From the NCBI GenBank assembly GCA_002344525.1, contig DDTJ01000064.1, positions 1 through 35,968 of the forward strand: a stretch of 35,968 nt of DNA. Direction: 5' to 3'. Origin of the DNA: Akkermansiaceae bacterium UBA2367 (GTDB taxonomy: Bacteria > Verrucomicrobiota > Verrucomicrobiia > Verrucomicrobiales > DEV007). The translations under genes were made by a program, and so were the position numbers. Every line of letters begins with the position of its first letter. The first letter of the stretch is position 1. The notes below the pieces were generated by a model. It did not search any database, was not told the DNA's origin, and saw only the letters and a program-made list of their open reading frames with translations. Positions 6,355 to 13,524 of this stretch are shown here, in pieces.

Positions 6355-8178
6355 CTACCGGCCCGGAACTGCGGCAGCTCGAAATCCAGGGATAGGGTAA
6401 CGGGTCTCCGGAGAACATACTTCACGAGCGGCGGAACGACACGATCCGTGCCCCGTAACCCACGAACCGCCCCGATGAACGCGGACCGACCCCGCCTTTG
6501 GGCCAGTTGGATCCGTCACCGATCCCCTAGAATAATTCCCATGCCAGTCTCGGCACCACTCGCTCACGTTTCCGTGCATGTCATAGAGTCCCCAATTGTT
6601 TGGCTTCTTTGTGGCAACTTTCTCGGCTTTCGTTCCGCCAATATACATCAACCCCCACCAACATATCTCGTCCAAATCACCATCCAAAGCATACTTCCCA
6701 TCAGCTCCCGCACGGCATGCATATTCCCACTGTGCCTCGGTTGGCAGATCCCATTTCCATCCCTCCAGCAGCGGGTGCCTCCGGTTCATCTCCGCCAGCC
6801 AACTCTGCACGTCGTCCCAACTCACCGCCTCCACCGGCAGGTCAACCCCCTCGAACGCACTCGGGTTCTCTCCCATCACGCTCTCCCACTGCCCCCGAGT
6901 CGTCTCTGTCTTCGCCAGCCAGAAGCCGCGCGTCAGCGTCACCTCGTGCTGAACCTCGTCGTCTTCTCGCCCCTCCTCATTCTCCGGACTTCCCATCATA
7001 AACTTCCCCGGCGGGCACCACACCACCTCAATGCCCCCGAACTCACGCACCTCGCCCGCGCGCGATCCCTCCATGCCCCGCGACGCCGGGAACGCGGCTG
7101 CGAGGGCCGGATCAGTCCTCGCCATCGGGGTGGCGGGAGCCGCCGGAACCGGGGACGTCTCCGCCGCCTTCTCCTGCGCCTTTCTCAATTCGCCCTGCAA
7201 GCGCCCCACCTCCGCCGCGTTCCCCTCGGCTGCGGCGAGGGCGTTCCTCAACTCAGCCATCTCCGCACGCAGCTTCTCCATCTCGGCGCTGTCGCCCGGC
7301 ACCTCCACCTTCACCGCCACGGGTGCGCCGCGTGTGAAGGCAAACCGCGTCCCCGCCAGATTCAGCTTGGTGTACTCCGCCGGCTCGTGCCGCACCCCGG
7401 TCCCTGCCGCCGCCCTCGATGCCGACTCCCTCACCACCTCCTCCCGCGTCGCCGCGAAGACCTCCTGCAGGGTTACGCCGGGTTGGGCCATGTGCTTCCT
7501 TAGCACATCGGTATAGAGTCCGTCGTTCGCCTGTTGCCCGGCGTCGGCGGAATAGCTGATCAGCGTGCCGCCGGGCGCGGACACCGCCGCCAAGCCCCCG
7601 CGGCTGCCCAGCACCGAGCGCGTGCCGCGGGCGTCCACCGTCTGCAAGGGATTGTCCCGGCAGGCGTCGAGGATCACCACCTTCACGTTCGCCTGCGTGG
7701 CGTCCAGCTCGTCCATCATCTCCTGCAGCGACAGGCTGGCGCGGGCGAGGCGGCGTTTCATCGTCTCGACGCCCTCGCTCGCCGCCTCGATTCTCGTGTC
7801 CCCCGCGAGCAGGTAGTTCTGCCCGTGGAACTCGATGCCGTGCGAGGCCACGTAGATCAGGGCGCACTCCGCCCCCTTCGCCTCCTCCATCCAGCTCTCC
7901 AGCGACTCCCACACCTCGTCGCGGGTCCACGCTTTCTTCCGGCCCGTCTCGGTCACCAAGGTCACTTTGAAGGACGGGTCCAGCGACTCCAGGGTCTCCG
8001 CCATGCCGACGGCGTCGGCGACGGCCACCCGCAACTGCGCCTGAGGGGGCAAATGCTCGAAGGTGTTCAGCCCCAGCACGAAGGGGACGCGCTTGTTGTT
8101 GTCCTGCGCGAAGGCGGCGGTTGGAAGCAGCAACGCGGCGGCGAACAGAGTGGCGAGAATCGTGGCAAGCGGTCTCAT
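6355..8178 (-). CDS. Secreted caspase-like peptidase (C14) fused to an FGE-sulfatase domain; probable DGR target
   Basis: I chose ATG 8178 (607 residues) over an upstream TTG because it begins directly with a signal peptide (MRPLATILATLFAAALLL, cut near AFA-QD). Residues 30-290 form a caspase/metacaspase-type domain with an intact dyad: His113 in YVASHGIEF and Cys173 in VVILDACRDNP. A Glu/Ala-rich coiled-coil linker follows (about 298-345). Residues from about 376 to the end are an FGE-sulfatase/SUMF1-type domain (WCPPGKFMMGSP, LPTEAQWEYACRAG, DMHGNVSEWCRDW, RGGSW). The two-cysteine active site of true formylglycine-generating enzymes is not apparent, so this half is probably a binding scaffold. 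GC drops from 68% (7741-7920) to 52% (6541-6720) by hand count, suggesting the C-terminal half was acquired separately. A periplasmic or surface protease armed by ligand binding is inference. Confidence 0.85.
   Translation of the reverse strand: MRPLATILATLFAAALLLPTAAFAQDNNKRVPFVLGLNTFEHLPPQAQLRVAVADAVGMAETLESLDPSFKVTLVTETGRKKAWTRDEVWESLESWMEEAKGAECALIYVASHGIEFHGQNYLLAGDTRIEAASEGVETMKRRLARASLSLQEMMDELDATQANVKVVILDACRDNPLQTVDARGTRSVLGSRGGLAAVSAPGGTLISYSADAGQQANDGLYTDVLRKHMAQPGVTLQEVFAATREEVVRESASRAAAGTGVRHEPAEYTKLNLAGTRFAFTRGAPVAVKVEVPGDSAEMEKLRAEMAELRNALAAAEGNAAEVGRLQGELRKAQEKAAETSPVPAAPATPMARTDPALAAAFPASRGMEGSRAGEVREFGGIEVVWCPPGKFMMGSPENEEGREDDEVQHEVTLTRGFWLAKTETTRGQWESVMGENPSAFEGVDLPVEAVSWDDVQSWLAEMNRRHPLLEGWKWDLPTEAQWEYACRAGADGKYALDGDLDEICWWGLMYIGGTKAEKVATKKPNNWGLYDMHGNVSEWCRDWHGNYSRGSVTDPTGPKAGSVRVHRGGSWVTGHGSCRSAAREVCSPETRYPIPGFRAAAVPGR
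6358..6474 (-). other. Candidate DGR variable region (VR) at the 3' end of the caspase-FGE gene
   Basis: This covers the last 39 codons (residues 569-607), starting at RGGSWVTGHGSCRSAAR and ending FRAAAVPGR. In DGR targets of this fold the same stretch reads RGGSW-N-N-x-x-x-N-C-R-S-A-N-R-x..., with the Asn (AAY) positions randomised. Here exactly those places hold V, T, G, S, A, E, V, C, Y and P, while the invariant framework (RGGSW, CRSA, R, GFR) is kept. The codons (gta, tgt, tct, gga, cct, cga) also differ from the rest of the gene. No A-rich template copy of it was found in the window. Confidence 0.5.
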
Positions 8179-8353
8179 GGGTGTCAAAATAGCAAAGCGG
8201 TGGGGCTATGGAAAGACGATTTGCCCAAGGGGGTGATGCGGAAATGGCGCGATTGCGGGATACGAAACGAGATGAGAGGCTCCACACCGCAAAGCGCTTC
8301 GACACACCTGAAATCCATCTTGCGATCACCGGCCCAAGCGGAACCTTGACGAC

Positions 8354-9136
8354 ATGAAACCCCTCCTCACCCTCTTCGCCACCGCCCTCCTCGCCAGCAC
8401 CGCCCACGCGAAGGAGGCGGACATCTACATCGTCGCCGGCCAGTCGAACGGCTGGCGTCTCAGCGCGATCGGCCCCGGCCCGGGGCCGGAAACCAAGGCG
8501 ATCCATTACTTCGGCATGGGATGCGCGACGCGGCCGGACGCGCCGACCTACACCTTCATCGAGAGGCTGCATCCGGGCGTCTCCGGCGCGGGACTCGCCA
8601 GCGCCCTCCTCGAGCGTTCGCAGAAGGAGATCGTCTTCATCCAATACTGCGTCTGTGGCTCCAGTCTGAACGATGCGATCAACTGGTATCCCGGCGACGA
8701 TCCCGCCAACGGCGAGACGAACGACGACGGTCTCTACGGCAGCTTCACCCGCTACCTCTCCGAGGTGCGCCGCCAAGTCGAGGCGCTGGGCATCGAGTGG
8801 AAGGTGGACGGGCTCTTCTGGCATCAAGGCGAAGCCGACGTGAAGATCGATCCCGAACGACACCGGAGGAACCTCGCCAACCTCTTCCTACGCTTCCGCA
8901 AGGATCTCGGCGCCGACCTGCCCATCGTGGCGGGCCATATCCGCGATCTCGACGAAGGCAGCCGGGGGATCAACCGCGCTCTCGACGCGCTGGACGCCGC
9001 CGACCCGCGTTTCGCCGTCGTGAAGCTGGACGGGCTCGAATACGAGTCGCCCACGGACGTCCACATCAAGCCCGCCAGTTGCATCGTCCTCGGCCGCCAG
9101 TTGGCGGAGGCGCTTCATCAGCTTAAGGGCGAATAG
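8354..9136 (+). CDS. Secreted SGNH-type esterase, sialate O-acetylesterase (SASA/DUF303) family
   Basis: This 260-residue protein begins with a clear signal peptide (MKPLLTLFATALLASTAHA-KE), so it should act in the periplasm or outside the cell. The block-I nucleophile motif IYIVAGQSN (Ser31) comes directly after the mature N-terminus. The family's WHQGEAD block is at about residues 154-160, and the C-terminal catalytic Asp/His block is present as PTDVHIKP (D235, H237). Family members remove O-acetyl groups from sialic acids or acetylated polysaccharides such as xylan; this one is short and carries no binding domain. It is divergent from the caspase-FGE gene across a 175-base gap with no clear promoter. 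Family is sure; the natural substrate is unknown. Confidence 0.88.
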   Translation: MKPLLTLFATALLASTAHAKEADIYIVAGQSNGWRLSAIGPGPGPETKAIHYFGMGCATRPDAPTYTFIERLHPGVSGAGLASALLERSQKEIVFIQYCVCGSSLNDAINWYPGDDPANGETNDDGLYGSFTRYLSEVRRQVEALGIEWKVDGLFWHQGEADVKIDPERHRRNLANLFLRFRKDLGADLPIVAGHIRDLDEGSRGINRALDALDAADPRFAVVKLDGLEYESPTDVHIKPASCIVLGRQLAEALHQLKGE

Positions 9137-9226
9137 AGGGCGAGGAGTTCGCATCCGTCGAGTTTCGGATTCCGCGAAATGGGAGCAGGGCTTGACAGAC
9201 GCGGGTGTTCCCACGAATGTTATCAC

Positions 9227-9457
9227 ATGGCTATTCCCACGAAAGTCCGCAAGATCGGCAACTCCCTTGGCATCGTCCTTCCGAAGGAGGCGCTGCAAAC
9301 GCTGCGCGTCCAGGAAGGCGACACCCTCTACCTCACCGGGTCGCCGGAACACAGTCTGCGCATCAATCCCGACAAGCCGGGTTTTGCGGAGATCATGCAG
9401 ATCGCGGAACGCGGAATGCAGCGCTACCGGAACGCCCTGCGCGAACTCGCCAAATGA
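9227..9457 (+). CDS. AbrB/MazE/SpoVT-type antitoxin
   Basis: This 76-residue DNA-binding antitoxin probably represses its own operon and neutralises the Doc-type toxin downstream. I chose ATG 9227 because MAIPTKVRKIGNSLGIVLP is the standard N-terminal swapped-hairpin beta-barrel motif; the frame is open further upstream but those residues do not fit the family. The C-terminal half (about 48-76) should bind the toxin. Its stop overlaps the toxin start by ATGA (9454-9457), so the two are translationally coupled. A TTGACA hexamer lies at 9192-9197, but no good -10 follows at the right distance. Confidence 0.88.
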   Translation: MAIPTKVRKIGNSLGIVLPKEALQTLRVQEGDTLYLTGSPEHSLRINPDKPGFAEIMQIAERGMQRYRNALRELAK

Positions 9458-9843
9458 GCGACGAACCGGTCTGGATTCCCGAGGAGGCCCTGCTCGCGAT
9501 CCACGAAGCCATGTTGGAAATGTTCGGCGGATCGTCGGGAATCCGGGACAAGGGACTCCTCGATTCGGCTTTGAACCGCCCAAAGCAAGGCCATGCCTAC
9601 GGAACGGACGACCTCTTCGTCTTGGCAGGGATGCTGGCGGGCGGCATCGTGAAGAACCATCCTTTCATCGACGGAAACAAACGCACCGGATTCATGGCGG
9701 CCTACACCTTCCTCGAAGTCAACGGTCTCTCCTTCCTCGCCCCTGAGGAGGAGGTGGTCGAGCGCACCCTCGCTCTCGCGGCGGGCGCCATCGCCGAGGA
9801 GGACTATGCGGAGTGGCTGCGGCGGAGCTGTGCGCCGCGTTGA
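9454..9843 (+). CDS. doc: Death-on-curing (Doc/Fic fold) toxin
   Basis: This 129-residue toxin has the conserved Fic/Doc loop HPFIDGNKRT at residues 69-78, with the catalytic His69 and the phosphate-binding N75-K76-R77. Length fits Doc (about 125 residues), which phosphorylates elongation factor EF-Tu and stops translation. It starts inside the antitoxin stop codon. The partner is an AbrB-type rather than a Phd-type antitoxin, a combination also annotated in other genomes. The gene ends 12 bases from the convergent murJ stop. All key residues are intact, so the toxin looks functional. Confidence 0.92.
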   Translation: MSDEPVWIPEEALLAIHEAMLEMFGGSSGIRDKGLLDSALNRPKQGHAYGTDDLFVLAGMLAGGIVKNHPFIDGNKRTGFMAAYTFLEVNGLSFLAPEEEVVERTLALAAGAIAEEDYAEWLRRSCAPR

Positions 9844-9855
9844 ATCTGAATCGCT

Positions 9856-11403
9856 TTAGCCCGCCTTCGTCCGCCGGAAGCGCTTCCTCAACTCCCTGAT
9901 CGAATACACCCGCAAGCCGACGACGGCGGCGAGGTAGGCGGCCAATCCGAGGGAGCAGAGCAGCCCCATCGCCCCGAAGCGCTTCGTGAAACGCCCTTCG
10001 GTCATGAGGATGCCTTGGCCGTAGCGGGCGAGGAGCCAGACGAGGAGGCCCATGACCGTGGCGGCGAGGAGGAGCCGGAGCGCCCGGCCCGTGAATCCCG
10101 GCGACAGGCCCATGAACCCGGCCCCGCGCAGCCCGAACCAGAGCAGGAGGACATTCACCCAGCCCGCCACCGAGGTCGCAAGAGCGCAGCCGACGGGTCC
10201 GAGCCAGAGGAAGAGCGGGTAGACGAGGAGCATGTTCACGACCGCCGTGGCGATGGTGAAACGCATCGGGGTCTTCGTGTCCTCCCTCGCGAAGTAGCCG
10301 GGCTGGAGGACTTTGGCGAGGATGTAGGCCGGCGTGCCGGTGGCGAAGGCCGCGAGGATCCAGCCGGCCTCGATGGCCGCGTCCCCGGCGAACTTCCCGC
10401 CCTCGAAGATCGCGTACATGATCTCGCGCGGAATCACGAGCATCGCCACGGTGGCGGGCAGGCAGAGGAAGAGGGAAAGCTCAAGCCCTTGGCTAAGACT
10501 GCGCTTCGCTGCGGCTTCGTCGCCGCCGCGCAGGCTGCGGGTGATCTCGGGCAGCAGCACGACGCTCGCGGCCATGCCGATGAGACCGAGGGGGAGCTGG
10601 TTGATGCGGTCGGCGAAGTTGATTCCGGTTTTGCCTCCCACTTGAAGGGAGGCGACGGCTCCGCCGACGAGGAGGTTGAGCTGCTGCACCCCGGCGCTGA
10701 CGAGCCCCGGTCCCATGAGCAGGGCGAGGCGCTTCATGTCGTCGTCGAAATGCGGCAGCATGGGCCGGAGGTCGACGCCGCGACGCCAGCAGGAGACCGC
10801 GACGACGGCGAGCTGCAGCACCCCCGCGACGACGACGGACCAGGAGAGGACGAGGAGGGGTTCGCCCGTTTTCGGGACGACGAGGACGAGGCCGGCGACG
10901 AACACGAGGTTCAGCACCACGTAGGCGATGGCCGGGGCGGCGAAGACTTTGCGGCTGTTGAGGATGCCGCTCAGCCCGGCGACGAGGCAGATGAAGACGA
11001 GGTAGCCCACGGTGATGCGCGAGGCCTTGACCGCTGGTTCGAGACGCCCGTCGGCGGCGAAGCCGAAATTCGTGACCCGCACGATGGGCTCCATGAAGAC
11101 GAAGCAGAGCGCGAAGCAGGAGACGAGGATGACGCACATCGTCGAGAGGGTGCGCCGGGCGAAGAGGTCGGCCTTGGCCGGGCCTTGCTCCTCAAGGCGG
11201 CGGCTGTACATGGGGACGAAGGCGGCGTTGAAGGCGCCTTCGCCGAAGACGCGGCGGAAGAGGTTCGGTAGTTGAAAGGCGGCGACCCAGACGTCGGCCA
11301 TCGCGCCGCTGCCGAGGTGGAGGGCGATGAGCTTGTCGCGGACGAAGCCGACGACGCGGCTGACGAGGGTGAGCGTGCCGACGGTGAAGAAGGAGCGGAA
11401 CAT
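9856..11403 (-). CDS. murJ: Lipid II flippase MurJ (MviN)
   Basis: This 515-residue inner-membrane protein moves lipid II across the membrane for peptidoglycan synthesis. The start is ATG 11403 (MFRSFFTVGTLTLVSRVVGF); the frame is open upstream but that sequence is antisense-like and not part of the protein. Family signatures are present: RVVGFVRDKLIA in the first helix, FQLPNLFRRVFGEGAFNAAFVPMYS after it, GINFADRINQLPLGLIGMA in the middle, and LQPGYFAREDTKTPMR. About fourteen hydrophobic helices can be traced and the tail is basic (RKRFRRTKAG). It lies 89 bases downstream of a DUF1501 gene on the same strand, so it may be co-transcribed, although the functions are not obviously related. Confidence 0.95.
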   Translation of the reverse strand: MFRSFFTVGTLTLVSRVVGFVRDKLIALHLGSGAMADVWVAAFQLPNLFRRVFGEGAFNAAFVPMYSRRLEEQGPAKADLFARRTLSTMCVILVSCFALCFVFMEPIVRVTNFGFAADGRLEPAVKASRITVGYLVFICLVAGLSGILNSRKVFAAPAIAYVVLNLVFVAGLVLVVPKTGEPLLVLSWSVVVAGVLQLAVVAVSCWRRGVDLRPMLPHFDDDMKRLALLMGPGLVSAGVQQLNLLVGGAVASLQVGGKTGINFADRINQLPLGLIGMAASVVLLPEITRSLRGGDEAAAKRSLSQGLELSLFLCLPATVAMLVIPREIMYAIFEGGKFAGDAAIEAGWILAAFATGTPAYILAKVLQPGYFAREDTKTPMRFTIATAVVNMLLVYPLFLWLGPVGCALATSVAGWVNVLLLWFGLRGAGFMGLSPGFTGRALRLLLAATVMGLLVWLLARYGQGILMTEGRFTKRFGAMGLLCSLGLAAYLAAVVGLRVYSIRELRKRFRRTKAG

Positions 11404-11492
11404 GGGGTGGGAGGATACGGGGGCGGGACCGGTTTCTTTCGTCCCGGATTCCCGGCCCCAAGATGCTCCGTCCCGCGCCCGGCGTCCACCGA

Positions 11493-12950
11493 TCAAGCGA
11501 TCAAGGCCGGGACCGACTTCACTAGTTCGACACCGGTGAGGCGTCCGTCGAGCCCTTGATGCTTGTAGGTGAAACGCTCGTGGTCGAAGCCGAGGAGTTG
11601 GAGCACGGTGGCGTGGAATTCGCTGATGTGCAGCGGATCGCGTACGATGTTGTAGCTGAACTCGTCGGTTTCGCCGTAGATCTGGCCTCCTTTCGAGCCA
11701 CCGCCCGCCATCCACATGGTGAAGCAGCGGGGATGATGGTCGCGACCGTAGTTCTCCTTCGTCAGGTTGCCTTGGGTGTAGATGGTGCGCCCGAATTCGC
11801 CGCCCCAGATGACGAGGGTGTCCTCGAACATGCCGCGCTGCTTGAGATCCTGGATGAGGGCGGCGCAGGGTTGGTCCACGTCGCGGCATTGGTCGGGCAT
11901 GCGTCCGGCGACGTTGGAGTGGTGGTCCCAGTTGTTGTGGTAGATCTGGGTGAAGCGCACCCCGCGCTCGGCGAGCCGCCGGGCCATGAGGACGGAGTTG
12001 GCGAAGGTGCCGGGCGTTTTCGCGGCTTCGCCGTAGAGCTTGAAGGTGTGCTCGGGCTCGGAGGCGAGGTCGGTCAGCTCGGGCACGCTCGCCTGCATGC
12101 GGAAGGCCATCTCGTATTGCTGGATGCGCACATTGGTCTCGGGATCGCCGACGGCCTCGTAGTTGAGCTGGTTCATCGAGTTGATCCCCTCGATGGTCTG
12201 GCGGCGCACGTCGCCCGGCACGCCGGGGGGATTGTTGATGAAGAGGATGGGGTCGCCCTTGCTGCGGAAGGAGACGCCGGCGTGCTCGCCGGGGAGGTAG
12301 CCGCTCGACCAGAGGCGGGCGGAGATGGCCTGCTCCTGCTCGCGGTTCGACGGGGTCGCGACGAGGACGACGAAGGTGGGCAGGTTCTCGTTCATCGAGC
12401 CGAGCCCGTAGGAGGCCCAAGCCCCGAGGCAGGGGCGTCCCGTGACCTGGTTGCCGGTCTGCATCGCGGCGATGGCGGGCTCGTGGTTGATGGCCTCGGT
12501 ATGGAGCGAGCGCATCCAGCAGATGTCGTCGGCGCGCTGGCCGAGGTGGGGGAGCAGGTCGCGGTTCATCCACATGCCGCATTCGCCGTGCTGGGCGAAG
12601 TTGAATTTCGACGGAGCGATGGGGAAGCGAGCTTGGCCGCTCGTCATCGTGGTGAGGCGCTGGCCCTTCCGGATGCTGTCGGGCAGGTCCTTGTCGAACC
12701 ATTTCAGCATCTCCGGCTTGTAGTCGAAGAGGTCCATCTGCGAGGGACCGCCGACCATGTGCAGGTAGATGACGCGCTTCGCCTTTGCGGGGAAGTGGGT
12801 GGTGTGCCGCCTCGGTTCGGCGCCGGAGGCGGAAAAGACCTCGCGTGGCCCGAGGAGGGAGGCCAGCGCCGCCGTGCCAAGGAGGTTTCTTCCACGGGAG
12901 AAGAAGTGGCGGCGGGTTTGGTTGAGGAGGAGGTCGGGGGGGAGGTTCAT
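11493..12950 (-). CDS. DUF1501 family protein (pair 1), twin-arginine exported
   Basis: This 485-residue protein starts at ATG 12950 with a Tat-like leader (QTRRHFFSRGRNLLG, then AALASLLG). Family signatures are present: KAKRVIYLHMVGGPSQMDLFDYKP, the GAWASYGLGSMNENLP segment, the ERGVRFTQIYHNNWDHHSN block, and LVIWGGEFGRT followed by GRDHHP. The fold is related to alkaline phosphatase/sulfatase-type enzymes, but the activity is not established. In PVC bacteria these genes are normally directly beside a PSCyt1-DUF1549-DUF1553 gene. Here the partner (13525-16686, same strand) is separated by a two-gene toxin-antitoxin module. Periplasmic location follows from the leader. Confidence 0.92.
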   Translation of the reverse strand: MNLPPDLLLNQTRRHFFSRGRNLLGTAALASLLGPREVFSASGAEPRRHTTHFPAKAKRVIYLHMVGGPSQMDLFDYKPEMLKWFDKDLPDSIRKGQRLTTMTSGQARFPIAPSKFNFAQHGECGMWMNRDLLPHLGQRADDICWMRSLHTEAINHEPAIAAMQTGNQVTGRPCLGAWASYGLGSMNENLPTFVVLVATPSNREQEQAISARLWSSGYLPGEHAGVSFRSKGDPILFINNPPGVPGDVRRQTIEGINSMNQLNYEAVGDPETNVRIQQYEMAFRMQASVPELTDLASEPEHTFKLYGEAAKTPGTFANSVLMARRLAERGVRFTQIYHNNWDHHSNVAGRMPDQCRDVDQPCAALIQDLKQRGMFEDTLVIWGGEFGRTIYTQGNLTKENYGRDHHPRCFTMWMAGGGSKGGQIYGETDEFSYNIVRDPLHISEFHATVLQLLGFDHERFTYKHQGLDGRLTGVELVKSVPALIA

Positions 12951-12971
12951 GGGACAAGGTGGTGAACCGGC

Positions 12972-13274
12972 TCAGAGTGGATCGAGGCGGCGGATGATGG
13001 ACTCGGGGGATTGGCGCAGATCGAGGACGGCATGGACGATGATTCTCCTTGGTTCGATTTCGTAGAAGATGGCGTGGGGAAACCCTCTCACGAGACGCCG
13101 TCGCGTCTCTCCGCGGAAAACGGGGCCGATCTTGGGGTGAGCAACGATGAGGGAGAGAGTTTCCTCCACCCGCTGTTCAAACCGTTCGCCAAGCCCGTCT
13201 TGGAAGCCATCGAGTTTGACATAGGCTTCGAGGATTTCCCTTTCCGCTCCCGCGAGGATGATCAGTTCAACCAT
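12972..13274 (-). CDS. RelE/ParE family toxin
   Basis: This 100-residue protein has the ParE/RelE-fold pattern: an N-terminal strand (VELIILAGAEREILEAYV), two long helices with repeated Glu/Arg (about 12-45), then strands around HPKIGPVF, RRRLVRGFPHAIFYEIE and RRIIVHAVLDLRQSP. The segment VRGFPHAIFYEIE is the characteristic core of the ParE branch. ParE toxins poison DNA gyrase, RelE toxins cut ribosomal mRNA; which applies cannot be told here. It overlaps the upstream antitoxin gene by eight bases. The module sits between a PSCyt gene and its DUF1501 partner. Confidence 0.88.
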   Translation of the reverse strand: MVELIILAGAEREILEAYVKLDGFQDGLGERFEQRVEETLSLIVAHPKIGPVFRGETRRRLVRGFPHAIFYEIEPRRIIVHAVLDLRQSPESIIRRLDPL

Positions 13275-13491
13275 GGCGGAGGCTGGCGATTCGCTGTTTC
13301 AGCGACTCCCACGACGTGGCGGTCTCGGGATGTTCTTGGAAATGCCGTTTGCGCGCTTCGATGAGCCGTTCGATCGCGTCGTCTCGGGTTTCGATCTCGT
13401 CGGGGATCAGTTCATCCCAAAGTTCTTCGGCGAGCCGCCACTTCTCTTCGGGGCTGAGATCCCGGACTTCTGGAAGGGAATCGATGATCAT
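13267..13491 (-). CDS. Addiction module component (TIGR02574-type antitoxin)
   Basis: This acidic protein of 74 residues has the family pattern LSPEEKWRLAEELWDEL followed by a helix ending near RHFQEHPETATSWE and a basic tail. These small helical proteins are found directly upstream of ParE/RelE toxins and act as antitoxins. The start at ATG 13491 is clear and the stop overlaps the toxin start by eight bases. The gene begins 33 bases after the stop of the PSCyt gene, so it may be read through from that operon as well as from its own promoter. Confidence 0.85.
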   Translation of the reverse strand: MIIDSLPEVRDLSPEEKWRLAEELWDELIPDEIETRDDAIERLIEARKRHFQEHPETATSWESLKQRIASLRHG

Positions 13492-13524
13492 GGGATAATT
13501 TGGGGTTGGGGGCGGGAATCGCCA

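Noticed and set aside
6355..7100. FGE-sulfatase domain as an active formylglycine-generating enzyme
   Set aside because: The cysteine pair of true FGE near the C-terminal RGGS segment is not apparent; only GSC is seen, and no sulfatase substrate gene is nearby. A binding scaffold fits better.
9192..9223. TTGACA hexamer before the AbrB antitoxin as a -35 element
   Set aside because: The only good -10-like hexamer (TGTTAT) is 20 bases away and would place the transcript start inside the coding region.
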